In this document: positions 46,013 to 58,207 of the stretch, in pieces
Numbering within the stretch: position 1 is the stretch's first letter
Layout of the letters: the number at the start of each line of letters is the position of its first letter
Origin: Crossaster papposus
Lineage: Eukaryota; Echinodermata; Asteroidea; Velatida; Solasteridae
Length of the DNA: 64,000 nucleotides
Direction: 5' to 3'
NCBI GenBank assembly: GCA_037893245.1
Contig: JBAIAA010000779.1
Span: 248,001-312,000 of the forward strand
Notes under the pieces: generated by a model
What the model was told of the DNA's origin: nothing
Databases searched by the model: none
What the model saw: only the letters and a program-made list of their open reading frames with translations
Made by a program: the position numbers and the translations under genes

Positions 46013-46779
46013 CCCAGACAACTCTAACATCATCGATGACGTCAACACCATCCGTGTTCTGATTGGCTAATGTACCAACCTACCTGCAGAAAAAAATTAT
46101 CGCCTCCGTGTTGTCGTTTGCTTCATATATGAACGCGGTTACAAAATTACACAGGTGCGCACTGAAGCGGGTAAGCTGAATTGCGGGGTTAACCTTGTAG
46201 TGTGAAACCGATTCTCCGGTTAGTTTCCACCCGGGTATGCCTAACTACCCGGGTAATTAATTACCCGGGTAAGTCCAGAGTAGTGTGAAAACGGTATAAG
46301 AGTGGAACATTAAACCTATAGGGTTCAACTCTAACACATTGCACCCTTAAAGGTGGAAGTTTGCATCTCTTGAACCTTTTAAGATTCAACATATTATGCA
46401 CCCGGTCTTAAGGGTGCTGTTGTTGTATCAATAAGGGTGCACAAAAGTTGAACTGTTTTTCTTAGTGTGAACGGACATCTTTGTCTTGGACTATAGGCCT
46501 ACCTTAATACATTTTGAATTGTGAATATGCCGTATATCACGCTTGTATATGTTTTTTCCTTAAAATTCTAGTAATCTTATAAGTGAATCGTCCGGCATCC
46601 GTCCCGTGTAGGGTAAAAATACCTTACGCATAGACCACCATTGCTCATGTACAGGGCGTATTGTTTTAAAGAGCTGCTTCTCACGATTTGCTAAACAACA
46701 ATGTATACGCACAACAAATGAAGTGTATCAGGCTTGCGATCCCAGGGCGGTGACTTTCAAAGCATAGTCTGCATGTTTA

Positions 46780-49011
46780 ACATGTCGTTTCCTTTGCTGA
46801 GCTCAGCGAAGTGAAATGTATAGGCTGACAATCGTTAGCTTTAGAGTTCAAATAACTTATCTGTTCTCTTTTTGCATTTAAGTTTGTTGCCACATCTCCA
46901 TTGTTTGTCTTATTGATTAGTGATAACATTTGTCAATTCGTTCTCGTACCTTACACTGTAGAGTCAGACTTCCCATAAAGTCCACGTTCACAATTAACCA
47001 AAGCCAATTCATTCTTGAATATGGTAAACAATTTGTTTGCTTTATGATAACCACTTTACACAATCCCACAGTCAATATATACACAGTTGTTGACATAATT
47101 TTTATACTTAGTTCTTTATTCTGGTTCTACTTTGGGAATGGGTTTGGCATTAATTTCACATGTGCTTTTTACCTTTTTTTTTTAGTGCTTTATATTGTGT
47201 GCAATTGTAATGTTTTGATGTGATTGTGTATTTATTTCCTGAATATTGTAGCGTATTTTGAATTTTTTATATTTTTAATGAGAGACGACAACATGTAATT
47301 TCCAGTTTTGGATTTAATAAAGTTTATCTTTCTATCTACCTATCTATCTATCTATCTATCTATTACCTCAGTTCATTTTCATAGTGGTTTGTTGAAAACT
47401 CAACTTGGACAGGAAAAAGAACTGTTTAAATAATACAGGCAAGCGACTTAATCAAATGTATTGATTTTTGTTACAAAGCGTTACAGGCGTGGCTACTTTA
47501 CATGCACGGTCACCGCGTTCGTTTACACCGTTAATAATAACAATTTCAAGGTAGAATACACCGTTTGCTATTGCTTGAATGATCATGAATGTGTGGATTT
47601 TATTTATTTTTTTTTTTTTGGGGGGGGGGTGTATTTTATTTTTCAACTGGCGTCGGCAGTTGTATTTATTTATAATGTTCTTGTGTTTTTTACGCGACCG
47701 CCGTCCGGAATTATTACATTTTAATGTTTCGGAACAATTACAGGATATGTAGCGCAATCATTTTGCTGGATGCCTATAGTCATTCTTTATTTTCAAACAA
47801 TAACAGAAGTGACAAAAACTATTTGCTGTTCGATGTAATTCTTTGAACCTTAATATACTTCATATGAGCTTCGCGCTCGCATTTTTCAGTTGTGGGTGTG
47901 ACCCCGTCTAAAACAATCCTAGATCCGCGCCTGCACTCTTTCTACAATTAACGGTAGTTTTAGATTTATTAATGAAAAAAAACTTTCAAGTTAATGAGAA
48001 AGAAAATTATGTCCAAAAAGACATTTTAGTCTCCTATATAAGTTTAAGTTTGTATCCAATGACCGCCACAAAATTATATAATACATTTTCATCTGTGTAT
48101 GAGTACCTAGAGTCGACGAGTCCACATGTATTTTAGATTATTGAAAGTGAGAGGTCAAGTTGGGGTACGATGTTTCTCTTTCGCGTCATGCAATTGTTTA
48201 GTTTCCATACGGGCCCAACCCAACGAAATGAATCACAAGTCGCCATAATTACTTTTGAGTAAATACATCTTTTAACAGTGTCATACACTAGATAAATTAA
48301 GGGAAGCAGTCAACCCTTTCACCCAAATAACAACTGTACATTATAAGGTGTCAACCTAAGTGATAGAGCAAATACCTAACAACCTGTCCTTGAGACTCAT
48401 TTCGAGAAATTCGGTCATATAGCGCTAGCAGCAATTTTCCAGGGGTGAATTTATTAGCAAATCATTGTACCAAAAATAATGTTAAAAACAATATTTTATT
48501 TGAGGGGTCCGGAAGCACGCCACCAGTCAACTTTCAGGCTCTACCCCAGTTCATTTTCACAAAGGTTTGTTGAATACTCAACTTGAACAGGGAAAGGAGT
48601 GAAATAAGACGGGCAGGCCACCTAAATAATTAAATTTATCGAATTTTATACAAAGCGTTATGCACGGCTGCTTTACATTCACAGTCACCGCGTTTGTTAA
48701 TATAAAGCTCATTTATTGGTTCATCAAAATAACAAGAGCAACTGGCAAACTGGTCAGTACAAAACTAGCGAGACAGGTGGACAGATACAACTAGACACAA
48801 CGTATCGTTTACTGTTAACTGTGCAATAATATTTGGATCACAAATCAACTTCATGTCCTCTCAGTTCGTTAATTTGGTCACAATCACAGAGAATAAGTGC
48901 ATGGTGTTTGTGGTCTATGCGCGTCTTACGTCATACTCAAGGCGTTCCTTCTTTGGTTGTTAATTTGCCAAACTAAAACGTGGTGAGTGACATCAGAAAG
49001 GAAGTTGGGAG
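46780..49011. repeat. Lectin-PAN upstream flank, copy 3
   Basis: Co-linear with copies 1 and 2. It includes the TATAAA box at 48701-48706, 311 bp before the lectin start, and lacks the 3 kb insertion of copy 1 at about 48205. It contains a TTAA-type MITE fragment (about 47535-47790, inverted) with a poly-T/poly-G tract. Confidence 0.8.
47072..47365 (+). mobile_element. 3' end of a LINE with TCTA microsatellite tail
   Basis: Inserted relative to flank copies 1 and 2. It ends GGATTTAATAAAGTTTATCT followed by TCTA repeats (47331-47362), the form of a 5'-truncated CR1/L2-like LINE 3' end. It is non-coding. Confidence 0.55.
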
Positions 49012-49735
49012 ATGAATCTACCTTTAGAGACTCTCTGGTTCAGCACGGTCGCCTGGGTTTATGCCTGGGCTTGCCAGCCTGGTCAGGAGACTTTCTCCGG
49101 TTCTTGCTACCAACTTCTGACTCAGGTGATGACATGGGATGACGGTAATGCAGCCTGCTCTGACGTCGGTGGTAGCTTGACAGCTCCCAACTCCTTGGCC
49201 GAGAATAAGTTCATCTGGAAAATGTTGAACAGCAATGTTCAGAATGGTCGTTGTTGGATCGGCTGCAAGAAGGATACACCATCAGGCAACTGGGTGCGAG
49301 CTGCAGACGGCGCTCTGTGCACCTACTTCAACTGGAATCAAGGAGAGCCAAAAGCCGGTATATGCCCATATATTAGACGTTGGGATGGTATGTGGGTGGA
49401 CTGGAAATGCACGGAACTGTTTTATTCAATCTGTAAAATTCCCCCGCCGTCGCCGACGACCCTGCCGACTACGTCTTGCCCTCGAGCTTACGCATACAGC
49501 CTCTCCCAATCCCCCCTGCCTGACCGGTCGCGTCATCAAGGAGTTACCGGTCAAGGGTTTCATCACGTGTGGCTTGGTGTGCCTGAAAGAGCCTCGATGC
49601 CGCTCGTTCAATCTGCGACAGGTAAGCGAAGAGGTGCCAATCTGCCAGCTGAATGACATCACTCACCATGAAGCAGACAAAGAAAGCCTCGATCAAGATC
49701 CCACTTGCCAGCATTATCAGTCATTTAATATTTAG
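49012..49735 (+). pseudogene. Lectin-PAN paralogue with frameshift in the PAN domain
   Basis: Residues 1-166 match the gene at 11501 almost exactly: signal peptide, complete C-type lectin domain, WIG, EPK and WVDWKC. At about 49510 a C run is one base longer than in the intact gene. The lectin frame then continues out of frame to a stop at 49656, giving 214 residues with an Arg-rich unrelated tail. The PAN domain remains fully readable in the next frame from about 49517 to 49735, with few substitutions. The low divergence implies a recent event, a sequencing error in a homopolymer, or a product that is lectin only. Domain content otherwise as for 11501. AATAAA is at 49783. Confidence 0.85.
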
Positions 49736-49782
49736 ATGGGCTAGGCCCAATATAGGGTTTACACTAAAATACACTCCCATAT

Positions 49783-49788
49783 AATAAA
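49783..49788 (+). terminator. Polyadenylation signal of lectin-PAN paralogue
   Basis: AATAAA at the same distance from the original stop as in the intact gene. Confidence 0.6.
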
Positions 49789-50216
49789 CCTTTCTGGTAG
49801 TCGTTTTTTAAACAAACTTTTTCAGCCTAAAATTATAGTCCACAAAGAAACACACAAACAATTAGGTTATTGAAGCAAGTCTCACTCTCAGATGACATCA
49901 CCGTTTCTCGGGAATATTTTACAGGCATTTCAAAACTGAAGAAATCTAAAACTGCTTTAGAAGTGCCAATATAAAGAAATAAAAGTATCTTTTAAATGCT
50001 CAATTTAACTAATCTGTTGCATTGCTCTTTGAATTAAAAAAACACGTAAGGCTATACGAAGAATAATTTGTATATACATGTACTCGAAAAGGTACCACGC
50101 TTTCACACGCTTTTACTAATTCAATTTAATCATTTACATTTAATTTCAAAATGTGGTCTATCTATTTAAACATTTCATTTCGTCATTACAGATCAAATTA
50201 CTCTGCGCTGTTGCCC

Positions 50217-50384
50217 AAAGGCAGCATTCAGAGATAGAATTCGTATTATATCAGTTAATTTTAAACTTATGCTAATTAAATTTGTCTATTGTGTGCTTAA
50301 CTCAACACACACCAGACTAGTTTATTTAACATAAGTTTGAAATTGATTGATACAAGACAAATTCGATCTGTAAATGCTGCCTTT
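50217..50384. mobile_element. Palindromic MITE, copy 5
   Basis: Same family as 12639-12813, about 1.2 kb after the lectin start, as in the first locus, so it predates the duplication. Confidence 0.7.
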
Positions 50385-51179
50385 CTGCATTAAGCTTATA
50401 TTAGAAAAACCTTGATCAATATTCCTGAGATAATGTTTAAAATGAGTAACCAAAAGTTGAAATTGAATGGGTTTGGAGCAATTAACCGCAACTTAATTAG
50501 GCTTTGCATTTGATTTTGAGCACGAATATTTTACTTACGATGTTAAGCAATCATTAAGCTGGAGAACATTCACAGTTTTAATTAATTGTATTTTAAATGT
50601 GTGCACGTTATTAATGAAAACAGATATATAATACGATTTACATGTTACAAATGCTCGGGTAAGGATAACTCCAGAAGTTGCGGGTGTTGGGTAAGGAATT
50701 CTAGCATCGGGGACCAGACACTGAGAAGGCCCACGTCCCCTGCTCTCTTGAATATGCGGGGAACTCTTAAGTTACTGTTGGATCCTATTATGTACCTTGG
50801 GATTTTCGACAATGTGTTTTGCAGGGCTTTGTGCATGAAAACGGATGTTTTCAAGTTGATGCGCGGTGTAACCGCAGCATTAATTAAACTAATGTAATTG
50901 TTGTAGGAGTGGAAAGGCATGTGCGTATGTGATACGACCGACATTATTTAGAAAACTTGAAGATAGATATTACTCTTAATAATTATTATTAGCAAGGGTT
51001 TTCACAACATTTAAGGTTTTTCACTGAGCTGATCAATGTGTCATTGTTAATGTACCTTGCTAGATCAGATTTGTAGCATGCACCAATTCAGTCATTTACC
51101 AATTAATTTCAAAATGTGGTCAATCTATGTAAACATTTAATTGCGTTTTTACAGATCAATTTCGTCTACGCTGTTGCTC

Positions 51180-51329
51180 AAAGGCAACATTCAGAGATCG
51201 AATTCAGATAAATTTCAAACTGATGCTAATTAAATTAGTCTGATGTGTGCTTGACTCAAACACACATAAGTTAACATCAGTTGGAAATTGATTGAAATAA
51301 AACGAATTCGATCTCTGAATGCCGCCTTT
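51180..51329. mobile_element. Palindromic MITE, copy 6
   Basis: Same family as 12639-12813. Confidence 0.7.
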
Positions 51330-52178
51330 CCGCATTATTAATAAGCTTATAATTATTAGAAGAACTTGATCCATATTGACAAATATTCCTTAGACAATGT
51401 TTGAAATGAGTAATCAAAATGTGAAATTTAATGGAAATTGGTTTAAAGCAATTAACCGCAACTTAAATATACTTTACATGTTAGCACGAATATTTTGTGA
51501 TGCACTTACTTACGATTTTTAATGTATACCTTGCTAGATCAGATCTGTAGCATGCATCAAAAGCAATGAATTGATCTTACGTGTGTACCTTTGAATAGAA
51601 ACACACCAATTTTACAGTTTGATATAATTGTTGTTATAGTTGTTGAATTGATGTTAAATATGTCTGTAACTTACACAATTGAAGCAATTCATCGTTTCGT
51701 TTTGTGATGCACATCCGATTTCAAGGGACGTTAAAGCTATAGAATGATAGTTTATTTATATTGTTATTGAAACTATAGTGCAGTGCCAGTAGTTCAAAAT
51801 GAGTGTGCCTGTTTGGAACGGGCAAATTGCTGGGTCTCCGTAGACACGCAAAAGTAAACGTGGTGATATAGAGTGCAATACCCGTATAACAGTGCGGCAT
51901 TTCTACTATATCCAGCACGAAATGGGACGTACAGAGGGACTCCGCCTTATAGTAACGAAATATTAGGAATTATAACAAACATCTTGCTAGTTCTGTATTC
52001 TGGTTGGCTGAAACACGGTCACGTGGGGTTAACTAATTTGCGCCACCGTGAATTTGCGGGAAACAGTTTCCGAAGCGGGCAAATAGACTTTAACAAAATG
52101 TAAGGCTCATCTTAATATGAAAAATGGCGGCGTCTGGATCGGATCACGATTATTCATATTTTGAACCGAGGTGTGTTA

Positions 52179-52597
52179 GGCCAAATAACAAAAAAACATG
52201 TTTAGCGTCACCGCCCGCTTCCTTTTTGGGGGCCGCCTCCTTTTTTCTTTTTTTTTTCTTTTTGAAAAAATGATAAATTTGACCATTTTTAAAAAAAATT
52301 TTAAAGAAAAGAAAATTTTAGACTTTAGCATCGCTGTGTACATGCTCTGGAAATATATTTTCTCTAATAGGAAGGCTAGAATGTGACGTGTAGTCGTGTA
52401 CGGTGCATAGTCTTGATCGACCCACATGAATTTTAATTTTTAGTCGTGGGTGAACTATGTTTTATTACTGCATGACTTAAATTAAGATGTGTCGGGCGGC
52501 CATTTTGAAAAAATAAAAAAATAAAAAAAAAGGGCCTCCTCCTTCCTTTTAAAAAAAAGGCATGACGATAAACATGTTTTTATTTTTTTATTTGGCC
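52179..52597. mobile_element. TTA-flanked MITE
   Basis: Inverted ends GGCCAAATAACAAAAAAACA and a close complement, flanked by TTA (52176-52178 and 52598-52600). It is the short relative of the 2.8 kb element at 23557. The TTA/TAA target suggests PIF/Harbinger mobilisation. Confidence 0.7.
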
Positions 52598-52604
52598 TTA
52601 TAAA

Positions 52605-52795
52605 ACACATATAGACTGGCATGATTCGGTCACTAGAGCACGTCTATCCCCCCTCGAGCCTGTGAGTGACCAGAAGGGGGACCTATTTCCATCGGCATTC
52701 GGACTCGGGAAATAGGTCCCTCTTCTGGTCACTCACAGTCCCTTGGGGGAATAGACGTGCTCTATATAGTGACCTCATTGCCAGTTCATATGTGT
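52605..52795. repeat. 190-bp foldback palindrome
   Basis: The arms GAGCACGTCTAT and GTGAGTGACCAGAAG are repeated in inverse order around a centre near 52710. They extend outwards to imperfectly paired CACATATAGACTGGCA-like ends. Confidence 0.75.
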
Positions 52796-52979
52796 ATGAT
52801 ATCTTACTTATTTAAAAGTCAATATTGACTGTAGGCATCCAGCAAAAGGACCGACTCCCCCTTATAAAAAAAAGTTAGGCATATAGTCCCATATCGCATA
52901 CCTATAACGCACCGCCTACAAAGCATTCCTTAGAAACAACAACATTCCGCGAACATAATGACAACCACAACAGAGGGGA

Positions 52980-53283
52980 GAAGTGGGTGAGGGGAGAAGG
53001 GGGAGTGGGGTGTGGAGAAGGGGGGGAGAAGTGTAGGGGAAATTACTGGGGGGGGAGGGAACTGGGGGGGGGGGGGGGGCTGGGGGAGAAGTTGGGGGGG
53101 GGGGGGGGGGGTAAGTGGAATTTGGGGGGAATAAGTGGGTGGGGAAGAAGTGGAGGAGAGGGGGTGGGGAAGAGAAGTGGGGGGAGTGGGGGGGGGGGGG
53201 AGTGGGGGGGGGGGGGAGTTGGGTGGGGGAAGTTGGGTGGGGGAGGGGTGGGGGGAGAAGTGGTGGAGAATGATAAGGGGTGA
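52980..53283. repeat. G-rich tract
   Basis: Long runs of G (some over ten) interspersed with GAAGTGGG units. It is followed by about 200 bp shared with 28950-29160. The frames over it are compositional artefacts. Confidence 0.85.
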
Positions 53284-53544
53284 GGGTACGCTTCATCTCA
53301 TTCTTGCTTTAAATAATTCCTACACCTCACTGTGTTGCGCGATACTCCCTATCTTTTCATTATCACGTACATGCACGTGTGTTTTCAGTGGACCATTCAG
53401 CACTAATGCAGACTGCAGACTCAGTTTTAATGAAATGAATCTGTGAACGAGATGAGGAGACTTCAGAAGTTTCTATACACTGCAGAATACACTGCAGAAT
53501 ACACTGCATGTCACTGGTTTATCTGGCTCGTAAGTATAAACAAT

Positions 53545-54643
53545 CTACATTTTATTCTGAATATGCACAAACTCTTAGCGTCAGGTGTTGTTGGCAATGC
53601 ATCCGCACCAGGGTCGGATCCGGGTGGGGGGGGGGTAAAGGTTTGTTTTTTCTCTCGCTTTCTTTTCAAAAAAAGACATAGGTAGAGACACTTAAACAGA
53701 ATTTTAAAAAGGAGGGAGAGAGAAAATTAATAGGGCAGATCATTTGTACTAAAACTAAAAACCGACGGGACGAAGAACTGCGACTTTCCGATGACCCAAG
53801 TCTACGTCCGTCATAACCCAGTGCGAGCTGCGAAGGTTCCCAAACGGGGACCACTGTTTCTTTTTCTTTTTTTATACTTTTGTTTGAATCTTTCGCCCAA
53901 TTCCATTGGAACTACATGTAACCCTTAACCTTAAGTGGTTTGAGATGGTATCGTCGCTTTTTATGTAGGAGTTCAGTCGCGGTCAGCCGACCCTGGGGAA
54001 GTTGGCCGTTCAGCCAAAGCCCATTGACTTGTGCACAAAATAAGTTATTTGTGTTTTCCCACCTAGTTGACTTTGCCCTCAGGCTCACAACAACATCATC
54101 AATTATGGCCCAGTGACAGCCGTTTAGACCCACAACAAATAAAAACAACGGCTGTTTATAATTACAGAAAGATCTTCAGTCTGTATACTATACTGATGCT
54201 GTTTCAACTGTTTCAAACAGTATTTTATATGCGAAATCGAAACTGCCCAACGCGTAGGCACCTTCGCGACGCGGCGTAAGTTTTTTGGCTTTGCATTTGC
54301 AGCTCGTGTGTACACTACAGTGAATTGATGAAAGTAGGCGGATTTGCAGTGAAATGTTTAATAGGTGATGGTGTCTTGATGTTGATCGCCTTTTGATCAT
54401 GCACGATGCCAGTCATCCCCTGCGCCCATTATGAGTTCCGCTCAGAAGAAAAATAATGCAATAACAATTGCAAAGAACAATTTAGCCAATTTGATTTGAA
54501 AAGTCAGAGAAAAGGAGCCAGGAAATGCCTTAGATTGCACCACAAAGCATCTAGAATCCACATTTTCCCCGGACCCTTAAGCGTGCCCCGGACCACACGC
54601 TGTACGGGCTCACTCGGCTCAGAGTCGGCAAATTCACTTGCAC

Positions 54644-54678
<35 letters not shown>

Positions 54679-55330
54679 ATCAATGAAAATGTCCTCGCTA
54701 CGCCCCTGCCAACCGGAACCCCTAAAGAAAGGATTTTGTTCAGAACCAACCCATATTCACAAAAGAGATATGATTATGACTATGAGCCATGTGTAGTATT
54801 AAAAAAATACATGTATTGAGTGAAACAATATTTAACTACATTAAATTAACTTTTGAAAATCGTTGCACCAAACTCAGCTTAATCTTCATTCTCAATTTTT
54901 AAAGAAGTACATTACGGTACATGTAAACATCACTCCATCAAATGTCAACTGTCGTCAGAAACACCACAAAACTAACCAGACTGCAAACTGGGCTTCACAT
55001 CTTAGAAACCCCTCCATTTAACTGTATTAACCAGTAGTCATTCTACCACCCGAACAACTCGTGAAGGGAACATCCTCCTCTCAGACGTTAGAGCTCAACC
55101 TGACACTAAATCATTCAAAGAGAAACTGGATCAAATAAATATGGATGAGCTGGTCAGAAAAGCTCATTACAAAATTTACAAAACTTCCGCCACACTGACC
55201 TATGCGCTATATAACCACCGGACGGTCTGGTGGCGTTTGCAATAGTAGCCAGCTGAAGCAGAAGCAGAAACATGTTGATCCAGGCTGTAAGATTCCGGAA
55301 GAACCTTACAGTACTAGAAGTACCCGGAAA
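53545..55330. other. Unassigned DNA
   Basis: No gene is supported. It contains a C run of about 30 bases at 54647-54678. A weak coding-like stretch at about 55025-55250 may be a LINE or other repeat remnant, but I cannot name it. Confidence 0.35.
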
Positions 55331-55334
55331 CAGG

Positions 55335-55450
55335 TCATTTCGTACTCAATTTATGTTTAACCCAAGTCATTTTTAACCCAAGTCATTACGTACCCAAGTG
55401 ATTACGTACCGAAGTCATTTCGTACCAAAGTCATTTCGTACCCAATCATT
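55335..55450. repeat. Short minisatellite
   Basis: About seven imperfect copies of a TCATTTCGTACCAAAG-like unit of 14-18 bp. Confidence 0.7.
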
Positions 55451-55545
55451 CTTTCTTGGTGCGCAATTGTAAATTAAGTACGGCATCAAAATTAACTAGG
55501 CCTTTGGAACAACAATAGGACTGTCAAAGTGTCAATCATTCTTTC

Positions 55546-56080
55546 TTGGCGCGATATTTGAATGGCGCCAAGACCTGGTACATAGACGGTATCCTTCAAG
55601 TTAGTGAAGCAGCCGTTCGTCCAACTGTTTTCTGTCCACGCCTTTGTCAACTTAAGGGGGAAACCGGTGGACTAAAGCAGATGCCACTAGCTTTCGTTCT
55701 GATGTCCCGGCGAACTGAAGGAAGAAAGATTACAGAGAAGTCCTCAAGGCCCTGCGAAGGAAGTTACCATGATCCCGTGCTGCCAATGTTCTTGAGGTGG
55801 TAGTTGACTTCGAAGTAAGGATGTGGGCCGCTCCCCGGGCCGTGTTTCCTGACATTTTTGTGAAGGGCTTCCAGTTTCATTGGACGCAGGCAGTCTGGAG
55901 AAAGTGCCAGGCACTCGGTTTGGCAGTGGCCTACCGGTATGTTTCCAATGACGGAGTACGCGACTTCATCAGCCAGCTCATGTCCCTACCGTTTCTACCA
56001 CATGAGCACATCCAACCAGCTTTTGAAGAGCTCAACATCCGTGCAGCAGGCCAACCCATCATCGCGGACATTCAAGTACC
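55546..56080 (+). pseudogene. MULE-type transposase fragment
   Basis: The reading starts AKTWYIDG and continues through LKQMPLAFVLMS. A frameshift near 55725 moves it into the frame reading DYREVLKALRRKLP, which has an in-frame TGA near 55770. It resumes as VLEVVVDFEVRMW and GFQFHWTQAVWRK. This order (WYIDG, FVLMS, VDFE, FHW) is that of the MULE transposase domain (DDE class), as remembered for Mutator-like elements of invertebrates. At least one frameshift and one stop make it inactive. No terminal inverted repeats could be assigned. The gene ends near a C run at 56102-56130. Confidence 0.75.
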
Positions 56081-56420
56081 CAGACCCGATCCTGTGTGCC
56101 CCCACCCCCCCCCCCCCCCCCCCCCCCCCCTCCTGCGCACTACACAATTATTCAACCCTAGTTATGCCGCTGCCTGTATTGAAGATTATGGCCCCGCACT
56201 AGAGCACAGTCTACTCGACTAGGGCTATATACTAGGGCTATATTAAAGACAATAATCGCAAATAGGTAGTACATGTACTATAGCTGCTTGAGTGAATTTG
56301 CACAATGGATAAGAAGAATTGTGGGAAGAGAAAAGAAGCAGATACTGCTCGCTTTTCCTTCCCACAGTGCTTTGTATCTAGTGTGCAAATTCATTCAAGC
56401 GGTATTTTGCGATAAGGCTA

Positions 56421-57997
56421 AAGCCGTGTTCGCACTGGATAAACATTTTGGGTGATTTTACCATGACGCCGGGTAACATTCCGATGGGTCCGCACTTGAA
56501 TTTAATTGACGCGGGTAGAATTGCCGAGAACATGGGTAAACTAAACCGTGAAAGGTCACTGGCTGATGTGACCTGTGGTCATTCGACCGGTTGATGGAAG
56601 ATTTAACCGAGACGTCGCGTCCGCACTGGATTTTCTGGCTCGGTTAAACGGACCTGCACCCGATTTCACTAAACTTTGCGACGCGTCGCAACTCGAGTTA
56701 CGAAGAGTAACGCGTCGCATCTCGCGACGCGTCGTACGATCCATTTCACTAAAGTTACGATGCGTTCAACGCGTCGCAAATACCTTGACAACGGCAAGTA
56801 ACACGTCGTAAGTTACGAGAATGTGTTGTAAGTTGTAAATAAAACATTCATCGTAGTCATATGAATAAACCTTGAATAGTGCACTTGAAATTTAAAATTA
56901 GCTACAGGTCCACAGCAAGCTTGTTTTTCGTTAAAATTGTATCGTACGTCAGCCATTTTGATTTACATTTTTGAAGCTTTGCGAGAAGAAATTCGACGAC
57001 TCTTTGCTGAATACCAGACGGCTATTTACTGTGAGTTGAATAGGTACATACAACAGTCGTTGTTTTGTGCTTTAAATACACCTACGACGCGATGTGTTTC
57101 GTGAAATCGATTTTACGACGCGTCGCAGCTGCGATGCGTCGTAGAGATACGACGCGTCGCAGGGCTGCGATGCGTCGTAAGTTAAGAAGAACTAAACTCT
57201 TCGTAACTTCATCGCAGCCCTGCGACGCGTCGTATCTCTACGACGCGTCGCAGCTGCGATCATGCGTCGTAAAATCCATTTCACGAAACACATCGTACGT
57301 GCGACGCGTCGTAGGTGTATTTCTAGCACAAAACAGTGACTGTTGTATGTATCTATTCAACGCACAGTAAATAGCCGTCTGGTATTCAGCAAAGAGTCGT
57401 CGAATCTCTTCTCGGAAAGCTTCAAAAATGTAAATCAAAATGGCTGACGTCTCGTGCATTTTTAACGAAAAAAAGCTTGCTGTGGACCTCTAGCAAATTT
57501 GAAATTTCAAGTGCACTATTCAAGGTTTATTCATATGACTACGATGAATGTTTCATTTACAACTTCCAATACATTGTCCGAGTATTCTAGTCTCGTTTAT
57601 TTCATTTCTGTGGCGTAAAACTGGCTATTGAAAGACGCATCTTATTTTACGACGACCCAAATACACTTCGTAACTGACGACGTGTTACTTGCCGTTGTCA
57701 AGGTATTTGCGACGCATTGAACGCATCGTAACTTTAGTGAAATGGGTCGTACGACGCGTCGCGAGATGCGACGCGTTACTCTTCGTATCTCGAGTTGCGA
57801 CGCGTCGCAAAGTTTAGTGAAATCGGTCGGCTGGTCAATCTTCCTGGGCACCTTTGGCTCGGTTAAACTACCCACGCGGCGTGGATAAGTTACCTGTAAG
57901 GAAAGTTACCCAGGCTGTTCGCACTGGACTTGAAATGGGTAAGTTATCCATTGGCTCGGTTAGTTTGCCCAAATTAAGTCCAGTGCGAACAGGGCTT
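56421..57997. mobile_element. Giant foldback element with CGACGCGTCG motifs
   Basis: The terminal repeats AAGCCGTGTTCGCACTGGA / TCCAGTGCGAACAGGGCTT are flanked by TA on both sides (56419-56420, 57998-57999). Nearly the whole 1577 bp is an inverted repeat centred near 57190. Landmarks such as TTGCTGAATACCAGACGGCT (57010) recur inverted at 57370. At least nine exact CGACGCGTCG decamers plus variants occur. GTTCGCACTGGA recurs as a subterminal repeat. It is non-coding; the Arg-rich frames are by-products of the motif. Confidence 0.8.
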
Positions 57998-58207
57998 TAT
58001 ACAACTTAATAGTACGATAGTTAAACGATGTCCATATCATGGGTTAATAGTCCAGGGAAAATACTTAATTTTGTTTTGTTGACCTCGCACAAATTGCAAT
58101 AGAATATTTTTCACAACAGTGCACTTCTATAAGGTCCCTAGAATGACATACTAACAATCTCAAGAAATGCAAGTGGTGGAAATTTGACTAATTTGCATAA
58201 TTCGTTA

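Larger units (their letters stand above)
44548..46469. mobile_element. Nested inverted-repeat elements
   Basis: The outer ends CACACTAAGAAA and TTTCTTAGTGTG (with further matches to GTGCACCCT) enclose an inner element at about 44614-46297. The inner one has ends ATACCG(G/T)TTTCACACTA and many subterminal CGGGGTTAAC / TTACCCGGGT repeats. No clean target duplication was read. Inside are a LINE RT fragment (minus strand) and telomere-like repeats. Confidence 0.55.
49850..51866. repeat. Duplicated modules 3' of lectin-PAN paralogue
   Basis: Same modules as 12290-15980, with palindromic MITE copies at 50217-50384 and 51180-51329. No gene is supported. Confidence 0.75.

Noticed and set aside
52916..53296. 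Pro-rich and Gly-rich frames over the second G-rich tract
   Set aside because: Same compositional artefact.
54496..54819. Open frame spanning the poly-C run at 54647
   Set aside because: Depends on a homopolymer of uncertain length; no recognisable product.
57065..57370. Arg-rich open frame and its relatives at 56575-56811 and 57642-57875
   Set aside because: Product of repeated CGACGCGTCG motifs within a foldback element.
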